Part shown: one piece after another, positions 19,534-32,000 of the stretch
How the letters are laid out: each line of letters starts with the position of its first letter
Numbering within the stretch: position 1 is the stretch's first letter
Translations under genes and position numbers: made by a program
Notes under the pieces: model-generated
Databases searched by the model: none
Told to the model about the DNA's origin: nothing
The model's input: only the letters and a program-made list of their open reading frames with translations
Assembly: GCF_014839835.1 (NCBI RefSeq)
Contig: NC_071646.1
Span: 4,340,001 to 4,404,000 of the forward strand
Direction: 5' to 3'
DNA: 64,000 nt
Source of the DNA: Dryobates pubescens
Taxonomy: Eukaryota; Chordata; Aves; Piciformes; Picidae

Positions 19534-22500
19534 TGTTCTGACCAGACACCTCTTCTGGTGCACACACCGATGCCCCAGCCCCAGTGAGTGCCAGTGGCTG
19601 CATGCAGAGACTTCATGCCAGGCAACAAATCACTCTCTGCCTGACCCCCAGCCCCAGGCAGCAAGGCTCCTGCCCCCACCATCCAACTTCCCCCATGCCA
19701 CCACCCCAGGGAGAAGGCTTTTCTGGTGCCCTTGGAGCCACACACACCTGCCAGTTTTATTTCAGGTTATAAATTCTTCAGGGCAGAAGCTGCCCCACAG
19801 GTTTCACCCAGGCACGCTCAGCAGCTCCCAAATAACCCCAGCAGCAGGAGGAATGTGCCAGGCTGAGCTATTGGATGCCCATGCGAGCAGGACTTGCGTG
19901 CCTGGCACCCAGCACCGGGCTGGCCCCAGCCCAACTCGTTTGACAAAGGAGCCTTTGCCACATCATGACCAAGAGCTGACGCTGGCACCCACAGCAGGAG
20001 AAGCTGCCAGCCATGCCCAGAGAGGCTGCTCTCTGTCCTGCATCACAGGGATGCAGCCTGGCAGGTGAAAAACCCTTTCCTTGTGCCCTCCTGCTCCTGA
20101 CCATCCCAGCTGTTCCAGGGACACCAACAGCCCCACACAGCCTGGAGCTCACCCCAGGAGATGGCCTTTGTGTTATGGAGGCAGGAAATAGGGCTGGAGG
20201 AGTCTCCTGCTTCCTGCCCACTTGAGGAGGGAAAGCTCTTGAGGACAGCATATCCTTGGGGACTCAAGAAATGTGTCACCCTGCTGGAAGCACAAAACAA
20301 GGGAAAATTACCAGGCCCAAGGCTGCTGACAAATACAGAGCTGGCACAGGGGCTGGGTGGAGCCCTGGTGGTGTTGCCATGGCACAGAATGGAAGGGGCA
20401 AGGCAGAGCCCCACCACTCCACTCTTCCACTTATCACCTGCCAAACTGCCGACCAAAAAAGCAAGAAATGTTTTGTGCAGCTGATAAAGGAGCAACTGGC
20501 TGAGCTCACCCCAGGAATGAGGGCTTGAGTGCAGTCCCACCCCACACTCTGCACTATTGCAGATAACGAGGTATAAATGCTGCCCCAATTTCATATCTAG
20601 TTTGGAGGGGACTGAGAGTTGGAAGCCAAAGGGCTGGGGTAAATCAACAGGTCTGACACTGTCACCCCCCACACACACCCAGGGACACCTTTTGTGACCT
20701 CAGCTACGCTGAGTGCTTCCCCAGGAGATCCAGTGTGTGACTGCAGTTGTTATTCTGGAGCTCATCTGCAGTTCAGTGCATTTGCCACCAGCAATCTGGA
20801 CATGCTGCACGTGAATAAACCAAACCATTCGTGCATTGACTGCTCCTGGTGAACCTGGCCAGAGCTCCAGCAGATGGGCTTGCCTGGGTACTGAGTGTTG
20901 GGCTGGTAGCACCCACAACTGGCATAGCTACAAAGAGATAAGTCCAGCTGCCTCTTTCATCTTGGAGGACCCGCCAGAACCCAAGGGGATTCACCTCTTC
21001 CCAACTCGATCCTTCTCGAAATGCAACACACCCCCGCTGCAAACCATCCCTCTGCTCTGACCAAAGGTTCATCCTCCCTCCGTTCACCATCTCCACAGCA
21101 CGGGAAAAGGACGGCTCACGGACAGAAAAGTCTGTTTACTCAGAGCCAAAGCTCCTCTGCCCCCAGCAGAGCTTGATTTGTGACTCCGGATCTCACAGAC
21201 GAGCGAGGGCAGCGCAGCCGTGGGGGATGCGCCGCTGCCCAACCCAGCCAGCGCAGGAGACACAGCACAGCCAGCAGCAGATGCCCGGGAGACAAACACC
21301 AGCTCCCAGGCAGACACCAAGGTCTGCCCGTGCCCAAGCTGGTGGGCACCAGACCTAAAACAACAACAAGAGGAGCGGCGCAGCGTAGCAGGGTTGGATG
21401 CCAGCCCCCCCTGCCCACGCACTGACCGGGCAAGGGGACGGCAAGCCGCTGCAGCCCAGCTCCTTCCCACGGCCTCCGCTGTCCACCCTGACCCGGGACG
21501 GCTCCAGCCCCGGCAGCTCCCGCGCCCGGCGTGATGCCGAGCGGTGACTCAGCGGGCAGAGGCACCGTCCCCACCCAAAATCTCGGCACAATTCATTCCA
21601 TTACTCACGAGAGTGGCCAGAAATAGCCCATTGCTAACGCGGGGCCGAGCGCAAGGGCGAGTGGGGCAAGGAGCCTGCAAGCACCTCATGCCTCGGTGGC
21701 TGCCCAGCCTGCCGCATCTGTGCCCTTGCCCCCCGAGCCAGCCGGCACAGCACCAGATGCTGATGGCACTTTGCTCCAGGACAGATTAACTCCTTTGTCA
21801 CTCAGCAGGATGAGGCCAGTCCCTGGGACAGGGGAGCCCCACGCAAAGGGCTCTGCCCTGTTCCCAGACCATCAGCCAATAAGGGAGTAGTAAATGTGAG
21901 GACTTCACCACGACTGCCAGCAGGCCAAAGGATTCCCAGGGTGTCATCACCCACATCAGATGTGCAAATCCAGATTTTAAACCTTGCCAAGCATTAACCA
22001 GCCGAGTTACAGCACAGGCTGCCCAGCTAAACTGGCACCCAACCCAGCTCAGACAGCAACCGCAGTGCTGGGATGGCAGCAGCACCTGAGGTGCCTCGCT
22101 GGAGATGCCTCCTGCTCATCCAGAGGTAAGGGCAGGGAGCAGCACCTTTGTGCTGGCTTCTCCCACAGTGGCACTGCCAAACCCCGCAGGGCTCCACACC
22201 CAGCCCCGTGCCCGCTGCTGCAGGCAGGATGGGGCCACAATGGGACAGGCACAGGATTGGTGTGTGCCACCACTGCTGGCAGTGCCCACGCTGCCAGCAC
22301 CAGCCTGATCCTGTGCCGGCAGCTCCTTCAGCACGCCAAGAAACTGCAAAACGAAACCAAACTGCTCTGCTCTCCTCTCCCCGCAGTCATCACCATAAAG
22401 CAGCTGGTGCTCCAGGACAGTCCCTGTCTTATTGGTCTCCCTCTGCTTCGTGCCTTCAAAAATGTGAAGCTCCTGCTGAGCAGGAAAAGGGGAATTCCTC

Positions 22501-25500
22501 TGGCAGCAGGATGCATCCATCATCCAGGGCTTGCTCTGGGATCTCAGGAAATGGCAGACAAAGACATTAAGACTTTGGGAAAGGGACAGAAATCTTTCAG
22601 TGAACCTCTTTGGCAAGGCTGGAGCTCCTGGAGCCAACAGAATCACAGAACGTTAGGGGTTGGAAGGGACCTCAAAAGATCATCTCAGTCCAACACCCGC
22701 CCCCCCCCAGCCAGAGCAGGATCACAGAGGGGTTTTGTTCTACAGCAGAAATTCCCAAGTGCTGCTGGTGACAGCCGCACCCCGGCCAGACCTGTCACAC
22801 CACTATCAGCAAAACCAGCCCCAGCTCTGCTCTGCCCACAGCCCTGGCCGCAGGCACAACCCCAGAGCCTGGGCAGGGCTGGGCTGCTGGGGATGGGGCC
22901 ATGCTGGGAGCAGCCCCTTTGCAGGGTCACCCCTTCACAAGGACACCCCCAGCACTGCCTGCATGGTACGGCCAGCTCCCCACAACCCCTCCCCCAAGAC
23001 CTCCTACCCCAAACAAAACCTCCTTGTCCCGAAGAAGCAGAGGAGATTGGAGTTAGGAGGGGGATCAAGGCTCCAGGCAGCGCTTGTGCAGCCGCCAGCA
23101 TCACCCTGGTGATCTTGGCCAGAGATAGAAGAACAGACCTGAGCTCGTGTTCCTGCCCTGCAGAGCTGCCACCAAGCATGTCCTTGCAGCCTGTCACATG
23201 ATTAAGAAACGTTCCCCTGCCACAGCAGCTCTTTGGTTGCTCCCCTTGGATGAGAGGCTCATAGGACAACCAGACCCATCACCGAAGGCCCAGGCCTGCC
23301 TGGACCCCCTGGCACCATGACACAACCACAGGAGGAAAACCACCTCTCTGAACAAATCAAGATCTTCCTGGCATTGCTCTGCCTTCAGCTCTGCCAATGG
23401 TTTAAGAAACAAAAGCAGCCAGAGAGCTCAGCTGGGCTGGGCTAACCCCAGTTTGGAAGGAGCTGGGCTGGGCTAACACAGCACAGATCAGGCTCATGGC
23501 CAGGACCACCACAGGGCATTCAACTGGATCTCAGGAACCCAAACATCCACCTTCAGCTGCAGCCTGGCATGCAGGTGAGAGTGACAGGAGCCTGCAGCAT
23601 CCCAGGAGCTGGGACATTGCAGGGGACACAGAAAACCTTTCCTGAGCAGTGCAGCCAGGGACAAGCCACCTCCCCTTCTAAAGATGGCCATGGTGTGCAC
23701 AGGGCTGATAGCACTGCAGGCAAGGGCACCTCAGTTCAGCGCCCCAGGGACATGCCACCAGGCAAACAGGAGCCACTTTGGGCAGCCACAGGCCACCATG
23801 GGTCCCCACTGGACAGGGGCATTGGGTTGCCTCCCTCCAGCACCCCCAAGAGCAGCTCTCCTCCCTGCACAAACTGGGAGCCTTACCAAAGTGGGTGTGG
23901 AGGCCACAGCTGTCCCCAAGTAACTGGAAGAGGTCTGAAGGTGTTTGGGGACAGAATGACAGAGGGACAGGTGTCATTTGCACACATCACCAGCAGAAAG
24001 CCCTGCAGGGCTGTGTCACAACAGGAAAGGTCCTAGCTGGTAGGACTTGCTGGCACAACTGGCATGATGAAAAAGAAAGTAAACTTCCAAACTGGAATCT
24101 GACAGCTCTGTGTGTGTCCATCCACAGGAATCTGCTGAGACATCTAAATGGCCAAAGGAACAGAGGACAAGTGTCCTGGAAAGTGGTCCAGACATCAGAG
24201 ACTCTTGCACAACAGCAGGAAGTTCCAAACAGGATTTGAAGCACAGAGCAATGCAAAGGAGACAGCATGGGCAGGAGCCCTGCTCCGAGCCAGATCACAG
24301 CTCGGAGGGGCTCAAAGCATCGCTGGTGCTGGCACAGCAGGAGCTGCAATTTCACACTCACAGCCCCAAGCAGGCCCAGCTGGGCATTTCTGTGCAGCAC
24401 AGAGGAGACCAACCTCCATCCCTTGCCAACAACCATCACTGGCACCCACAGCAGGACCCACACCGGCTCCTGCTGCTCAGAGCCTCCTGTCCCACCTGCC
24501 ACCGCTGCTGCCAAAACCACCCAGCACAGTGCACCAAGCACAGCTGCCTGGGACCCCTCAAGATCCACACCTGCCACATCCAAACGATGAGCAACCATCG
24601 GAGAAAGAGCCCAAACTCAGCATCCCAGGTGCTCCCAGGGCAGGGGTAGGAAGCCCAGCTTCCCAGCATGTTCCAGCAGCACAGGGCAAGCTGCTGCAGC
24701 TGGAGCTGGAGCCGAGCAGCCTGGCTGGGTGGTTCTCATTGCTAAATCCCACAGAAACATCCACAAGCAAAACAGAGAAGGGGACGTGGAAGGGAAGAAT
24801 TTCAAAGCCTAAACAAAGCTCTAACCACAAGTGCCTGAGCTCTGTGAGATGTCCAAAGGATCCAGAGGACATCAGGCTATGTTCTTATTTTACCCCCCAT
24901 GGCAGTGACAGCCTTCCCAGGCTCAGGGCAGCACAAGGGTCCTGCTGCAACCTCCCAGTGCCACACCAGAGTCTGAGCAGACGCCGGTACTGCTGCAGTC
25001 CCTGCTGCTGCCCCAGCACCAATCGGTATTTGCTAACACAGTCCTTACTTTTCATGTCAAGAGCTTCTCCAGGGTAAACAGCAAGTTAGGAGATGAGCCT
25101 GGACAACCCGACAACCTGTTGGGAGACAGTGACTTGGCTTATTTTCCACTCAAAAACAGGTTTCCCTGGAGAAGCTGTAGCTGCTAGGAACATGGAGCCG
25201 ATTTAAAGTCCATAAACTCTCACACAGCCTCCACCTACTCGCAGCTGAGAAACTGAACTTAAACTGAAGCCGTTCGGCCACCCGAGGCCCTCGGCAAAAT
25301 GCAAATAGCACACGACTGGGCTCGGTGACACGCCGGCAGCCAGCGCCGCGACTCCCTGCCTCCGGCTTCGCCCCTGGACGCTTCCATGGGGATGTGGCAG
25401 AGCTGCTGCTCCCCAGCTCCCAGCCCACTCCCGCTGCAAAAACCTCCCAGGGACCACGCTGCCGTGTCCCGGGGTTGTCCGGAGGCTGGGGCTAGATCGG

Positions 25501-26400
25501 CACAGGGACACTCGGCTGCCAGGCTGCCCGTGCTGGAAAGGGCCGCGCAGTCATGCTGTTGGAATGCTCCCTTGCTCCGGAGACATTACACAATTATTTC
25601 TCCTCCCCGCAAGCCCCCCTAACGTAAATGTTTAAAAATGAGCTCAGCAGTAAGCAAAGGGAGATTTCCTTTTTCTGAAGCAAACACAGAGCGGCTGCCC
25701 CGCGAGCGAGGCTGGGCATGGGGACGCTGCTGCAGGGGGGGCTGTGGGGAGGGCTGACAGGACAGGCAGCAGCCCCCGGGGCTCTCACCCCAGCCTGGCC
25801 CAGGTTAGTTGTTGGCTAGGAGGCAGCAGGGAGTCCCGTCCAGGCGGCACCCACGAGTGGGGAATCGCAGACCGTGACCACCCTCAAGGGATGATCAAAC
25901 CGCGGCTGACCCACCCCTTTGCCCCACGCCCAAGGACCCCCACCCCAGCCCAGGCACACCCATCCAGTCCAGTCCTACTGTGCCCCACCCAGCTCGGCCT
26001 AGCTATCCGCCCTCATGTCCTGCTTCCCCAGCAGTGCCCCAGACCCCACCCCAGCACCGACCCCACACCCCACCGACCCCAGCAGCGCAGATTTCAACAG
26101 TAATCCCAGACCCATTTTCCCAGCCCTCACCAGTAACCTCAGACCCCACCAATACCAGTAACCTCAGATTTCAGCAGCAACCCCAGATCCCATTTCCTCC
26201 AAACCTCATCGGTAACCCCGCACCCCAATTCCCCCAGCCCCATGCTCTGACTCCACACTTCACCAGTCCCAGTAATTCCACACCCCACCGGTAACCCCAC
26301 ACCCCAGCTCCCCAGCACTGACCCTAAGGCCCCTAGGTCCCCGCACCCGCAGCAGTGGCCCTGCCGCTCCGCTGCCCCAGACCCCGCACGCCAAGCTCAG
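19534..26400. other. RHOC 5' intron / upstream region, no coding exon seen
   Basis: Nearly 7 kb that, if the first exon near 26.5 kb is correct, is one intron of RHOC. It contains one 58-base CR1 remnant and otherwise no recognised repeat. CpG-richer patches at about 21.18-21.56 kb and 25.28-25.47 kb could be alternative promoters or enhancers. No open frame here shows a known domain. Confidence 0.55.
22641..22698 (-). mobile_element. CR1 3'-terminal remnant (58 bp)
   Basis: Only the last bases of a reverse-oriented CR1 remain (AATCACAGAACGTTAGGGGT followed by GGAAGGGACCTCAAAAGATC). It is one of only two CR1 pieces between 17 and 37 kb. Confidence 0.75.
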
Positions 26401-26407
26401 CCCCGCA

Positions 26408-26570
26408 CCTCTCTCCGCCGCTGTCCCGCTCCCGGTCCCAGCCTCAGCCCCGGCCCCGGCTCCGCAGCGCGGCTCTGGCGGCACCGCCCCGTCCGGGGGC
26501 CGCCCGCGGAGGGCGGAGCGGGAGCTCGCCGAGCCGAGCAAAGCCGAGTCGAGCCGTGCCGTGCCCCTTC
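26408..26570 (-). promoter_or_regulatory. RHOC: Candidate RHOC CpG promoter and first non-coding exon
   Basis: A CpG-dense block. Read on the minus strand it holds CGGCTCGGC-type quasi-repeats like those just before the MOV10 and PPM1J starts, then a possible donor GAGAGAG/GTGCGG at about 26409/26408. RHOC needs an upstream non-coding exon because its coding exon begins two bases before the ATG. This is the strongest promoter-like block before the next gene. The link to RHOC is inferred. Confidence 0.5.
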
Positions 26571-27538
26571 CCCGCGCCCTCCCCTTCCCGACACCGGGGA
26601 CTTGCCATCCCCGGGCAGGGAGGTGCCTTCAGGCTCCGCCAGCCCGGGCTCACCGCAGGGATTTTCCCGGTTTCGGTTATTCCCGTGCAGGGAGCGGGAT
26701 GATCCCGGCACTGAGCTTTCTTTATGGCAGCAGTGGGAGCTCTGCCAGGGAGGCAGATCCCAGCGGGGCCAGCAGCAGGACTCCACCGTGCCCGTGCTGC
26801 CAGCCGCTCCCCCAGGAAAACCCTAACCCCACCGTGCCACAGCAGGAGTGTGAGGGCCGTGCCCTGTCCCCATGAGACGCTGCCAGAGCGGGGCTGTGAC
26901 GTGCCAAGCCCCGCATCAGGACGATCCCAGCACAGGGGCTTTGCTCTCCGTGCCCCTCATGGGCTGTCGGTGAGAGGGGACTGGGTCCTGCACCCCCGTC
27001 ACACCCCAGCTGCGTGGATGAGCCCCAGTTCACTCAGCCAGCAAAAGACAGCCCCGGGGTCCTGGCCCAGACCCAGGCTCAAACTGCTGCTATTTTAAGG
27101 GCTCGCAGACCATTTTCCTTAATTTCTGAGGCCCCAGGCCAGGAGCTGGATCCAAAGGAAATGTTTCCTTAGAAAGGGAACCCCAGAGGAAGCTCTGAAG
27201 GCAGCTTCTGCCTTCTGCCTCATCCAGCAGCTCCCAGGCAGTGACCTGGAAAAGCAGAGCTGGCTCCCAACCACCAGCACCAAGGGCATGGTGCCAGAGG
27301 AGGGGGCTGTGCAGAGTGTGGGGGGAGCCAGGGGCGTGGGGAAAATGTGCATGGGCATGGGGCAAGGTCTGGGCAGTGCCAAGGGCAGAGGGACAGCAGC
27401 TCACATGGCTCTGCCTGCACTCATTTGCTACCAAACCTGCCTACATCAATTAATCAGAGCTAATTGGATTGTAGGTAAGTCGCCTTTGCAGGAGCTCTAC
27501 AAGAAGGACTTGGAAATAGGACTGTGAGTGGCAAAACC

Positions 27539-27544
27539 TTTATT
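27539..27544 (-). promoter_or_regulatory. PPM1J: Polyadenylation signal AATAAA, PPM1J
   Basis: TTTATT on the plus strand is AATAAA on the minus strand, about 1.47 kb past the PPM1J stop. It would give a 3'UTR from 29018 to about 27.52 kb, ending about 1 kb short of the proposed RHOC promoter. Confidence 0.55.
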
Positions 27545-29018
27545 TAAACAGAAGGTGCTGTGCAAGGAGGGCTCCCAGTCCCAGTGCTGCTGCCTGCTCC
27601 CATCATCAGCACAGGAGATGGCAACAGGTCAGAATCTGGCTGGGTAACTTTCACTTCCCATTGAGTGCACCCAGCCTATTTCCATCTCGCTGGGTACAAG
27701 AGACAAGCAACATTCACCCGAGGTGACACTTGACAAGAGCTGGCTGCACCCAGTGACAGCAGGACACAAACTACTGGCGCCACGGAGCCTCTCCAAACCC
27801 AGGCACCACGGCCCAGCTCTCCTCATCGCCACCCTGCCGGGATGGGACCGTCCCTCGTGGTTTGGGAGGACAGAGTGCTCTGCAGAGCTGCAGGTCGGAG
27901 GTGTGTGTGCTGCTGAGCAAGATCCTGTGCAGAGCTCAACAGCTGCTACAGCTCTGCCCAGCACCAGCTCTGAGATTATGAAGAAAAAGGAGAGTGTTGT
28001 CTCCCTCTTCTCTTCTCCCCAGACACCACCAAGCTGCTTTGCTGTGGGCACCAGCCCTGGCTAAGCAGCTCTATGCAGCAGGTCTAAGCTGCTAAGCTTG
28101 GCTGAATAGTGCTGCTCTGTGCAACCACCGCTCAGCGGTGGCCAGCTGAGAACCACTCCAAAATACAGACAGATTCATAGACTCCCCCCACCAAGAAAGG
28201 ATTTAGACATTTCCCAGCTCAGCTCTCCTGTTAATAATAAATACTTGGCTCCAAAACACAGCAGTGACCCAAGGCAGGAGGAGGAGAGGGAGCAGAACCT
28301 GTGGCACAGCCAGTGCAAGCGTGGCAGCTCATTCCTGCCCAGGGGCTCTCAGTGACTGAGTGCTACCCCATCCTCCCATCCCAAGGGCTAAGACAAGGTA
28401 CATGGCTGGGGTGAGGGTGTGAGGGGCTGGAAAGGGCAAGCACAAAGCTAGGGTGCCAGCTGTGGGGTTCACTCACCGCCATGCCACCCACAACTGGACT
28501 TCTGCCAGGCTCAGCACTGCCCAGCTGCCAGCACAGCTTCACCCCAAGCCATGGGCTGCCCTAACTCCAGCACCCAGCCCCAACAGCAGCTTTGGGGCCA
28601 CAGGGCAGAGGGACAAGAGGTGGCTGCAACAGCAGGCACACACTTCTCTGGTGCCCTACCAGCCCAATGGCCGCTGCACACTGCTGGAACCAGCCCTGGC
28701 CCAAGGTAAGGTGCAAAGGAGTCCCCAGAAGCCAGGAAGACTTCAAGCTTTTCACAGCAATCAAGACAGTGGCAGCATAAGAAACATCCCTCAGCCCTGC
28801 TCCCTGTCCAAGGCCTTTCCATCTCCACCTGGGGCTGGGATGCAGCTGGTGGAGGGAGATGCCCTGGGCAGGGGCACAGAGAGAGTCTCCAGGTTTCTCA
28901 TTCTTGAAGTTGGCTCAGAAAAGAACTGCTTGAGGGAGAGGTGGCCCCGAGGCAGCACCAGTGTCCCACTCATCTTGGTCTAGGCAAGGTGAGCCTCACT
29001 GTTCAGGGTCATGGGGCA

Positions 29019-32000
29019 TCATGTGTAGTTGCCTGGGCCACCCAGAGGGATCACAAAGACAGAGATGTCGTCACCAGAGCCCAGCTTGTCATTGGCCAGC
29101 CGCCAGCCCCGCTCCTTCAGCACCCCTCTGGACCGCACCACCAGCTCCTGGGCCACCATGGTGTACCTGGGGAGCACAGGACAGCACAGCTCTGACCCTG
29201 GACTCCACAGACTCCCTGATGCAGCATCCTGCAGCTCCTGACAAGGAAGGGGAAGCTGAAGGAGGCAGAGGTGCAGGAAAGGGTCCTTTGGAGAGAAGAG
29301 ACCTGAGCTCCCACATGCCCAGCCAGGGGAGCTTGGCATGCTGAGGAGCACAGCACCAGCCCCAGGCCGGAGAGACGTGGCCATGACCCTGCTCTAAGGA
29401 GCAAGGCCAGGGGCACATGTGCAGGACACACCACTGCAAGTGGCCTTCCTGCCCACTTGCAGCTCACCTGCATGGATCATTTGGCTCATAGCTTGTCAGC
29501 ACCTCCATCACCACACCAGCCACCTCCTTGTCATTGGTGACATCCCAGAGCCCATCAGTGCCCAGGACCAGGACATCGTCAGGACAGTGCTCGTACTGTG
29601 TGAGGTCATACACCCGGACCTGGCAGGGTAGGACAGGGGGTGAGGGGCAGAAAGGCAGAGCAGGCTCCTGCTGTGCTGGGTGCACCACAGCTCTGCTCAC
29701 CCTGGCCAGCTCTGACTGCTGCAGGGAGCTCTGGGTGAGGAGCAGCTGGCAGCCAGGCTCACCTCTGGGAAGCAGGACAGGAAAGGTTTGATGTGGATGT
29801 TGGAGCTGAACACCTTGAGGTCGTGGTCTCCCAGGCCCCTCGTGACCCCAATCGTGGCCATCACCCGAGCCTAGGGAACAGCACATGGATGCTGTGAGGA
29901 GCTTCACCTCCAATCCCAGCTGAGAAACTGCAGCACCAGAGTGGGCTGGAAATCCCCCAATTGGAGTGAGGGCAGCACCTGCCACAGCACTTCACCTTTT
30001 TGCCTTCCCCATAGATGAGTGGAAACTTCAAATCATCTTCTTGAATTTTTTTGTAAGCCCTGGTTAAAACAAGCCAAAGACAGGGTGTCAGCAAGTGAAG
30101 GCTCCCACCATGTCCCCTGCCCATTTGGGACATGGCATCCCCCAGGATGAAGGCCCCTTCAAGAGCTGGTCTCCAGCATGCCAAAGCCCCCACCCCCTGC
30201 CCCGTGGGGAGGGCTGTGGGAGCCAGGCAGGAGGGGTGGGGGTTACCAGCCATTCATGTTTTGGTCTCTGTACAGCATCTTCTTCCCCAGCTCCTTGGGC
30301 TGGATCCTGCGGGGGAACTCGAGGTGGGTGAACTCCTTCCCCAGCAGCTCAGGTCTCAGGAACGCCTGTGGGGTGAAGCCATGGTTCAGATGCAGTGCCA
30401 GGAGGGCAGAATCACCACGGCAGTGCCTGCCTGGCTGACACTGGCACTGGTACTGGAGCCACCAGCCTGAGGGGACTTCAGTCATGGCATTTCCTGGTGG
30501 GGTAACATCAGCTGCCCTGCTGCAGCTCCAGCAGAGGGTGGTGAAACAGCTTTGAACCATCCATCTGTGCTACGCCCAGAGCAGACACGAGCTGGGGACA
30601 GCCACCCCAGCACCCAGCAAGGTGGTGAAGCTTTTGCGTGGAGAGTTCTGGGAAATGAGGATCTCCAAAAAGGATGAAAACCCAGCAATTTCCAGGAGAA
30701 GCTGTAATTTTCCTGGGAGGAGCCAGAGCTGCAGACCTCCCAGGACTTGGGGCTCAGCACAGGGCACTTGCAGGCAAAAGGCTGAGAGGACTGTTCAGAA
30801 ACCACGTCCCAGAGCCGCGGCCGTGGCAAGGCACAAGAAGCAGCACAGAGCCCCTTCTCGAGGCACTCTCAGTATCCCTGGGAACAGGAACAGAGATGGG
30901 AAATGCAGATAGAAGAAGAAAGAGCTGGAAGGAGGAGGAAAGCCCTTGGGAAGGCAGGAGGCTTGGCTGCAGGAGCACGGAGAGCCCTGCCCATGGCCTG
31001 GGCACCACGCAGCACAGCAAGCTTGCGCCTGGCCCCTGCCCATCACGGCTGGTTGGGGAGGATCCAGCTCACAGCAGTTTCCTCCTCTTGGTCATTCAAA
31101 AATAGATTCAAGGGGGGGAAAAAAAAAAGCCTCAGTGTTTTTCCAAGCAAGCTGCAAGCCAGGAAATCACATCCAGCAAATCCCAACCAGCAAGAGCTCC
31201 TCCAGCAGTGACAACTCCTCCCCTGCGCTGCTGTCAGAGGTCTTTATAACCTTAAAAAGTCTCCCTGTGTAGCTCAGGGGGGAGTTGTCCAGGCCAAGCA
31301 GAAGGAGCTGCAGTGAAAAAAGCTAGAAACCCACTGGCACACGTCAGCTCCTGGCTTCCCCAGGGAGCAGCCAGTGAAGAAACTAGGACTGGGCTCCTCC
31401 TTTGACCGTGCAAGGGAGCAGATCCAGCCAGCGCGAAGCACCCCTGCCCACCCCAGGCAAGATGGACCAAACCGCTTCCATGCAAGCATCCCAGACCTGT
31501 CCCACACTGAGCCCAGGACCTCCAGCTCCTGGCCAGGCCAGGATTGCAGGTGCAGCCTCTCACGCTGACCCCACAGCAAACAGGACTCCACCAGCCAGGA
31601 GACAGCAGTGAGCCAGGGCAGCAGCCCACATCCCAGCACCTCTCCCCAGCCCAGGCAGCTGGCTGGGATGGACAAGTGCCATCAGCAGGTCCCAGCTGTG
31701 GGGCTGCCCTTGGCCCCTGGACCCCACCGAGAAGGCAGCTGGGAAGGGGCCAGGAGGTGGTTCAGCAGGAAGGAGGTTAGAAGAAAGGTCCTTCTTACTA
31801 AAAACTGCAGCCTCTGCCTCTCTGTCTCTGGAGTAAACTCCCTGGACATTGGAATGATTTCCCCGTTACGGATGATAATGGCCCTGCAATGAAACGTGGA
31901 AGGATGAGATTAGAGAGCAGCAGAGGGGACAAGAGGGGACATGGTGTGGAGCTAAGCCTGGCTCTTCAGGGCCGATTCCCTGCATGGCTACCCAGGCAGG

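Noticed and set aside
21984-23201. A 405-codon open frame, the longest in the window
   Set aside because: No recognisable domain, Pro/Ser/Gln-rich chance composition in GC-rich DNA, contains a CR1 remnant at 22641-22698, and overlapping open frames exist on the other strand.
28236-28241. Plus-strand AATAAA
   Set aside because: No plus-strand gene ends here; it lies in the PPM1J 3'UTR on the opposite strand.
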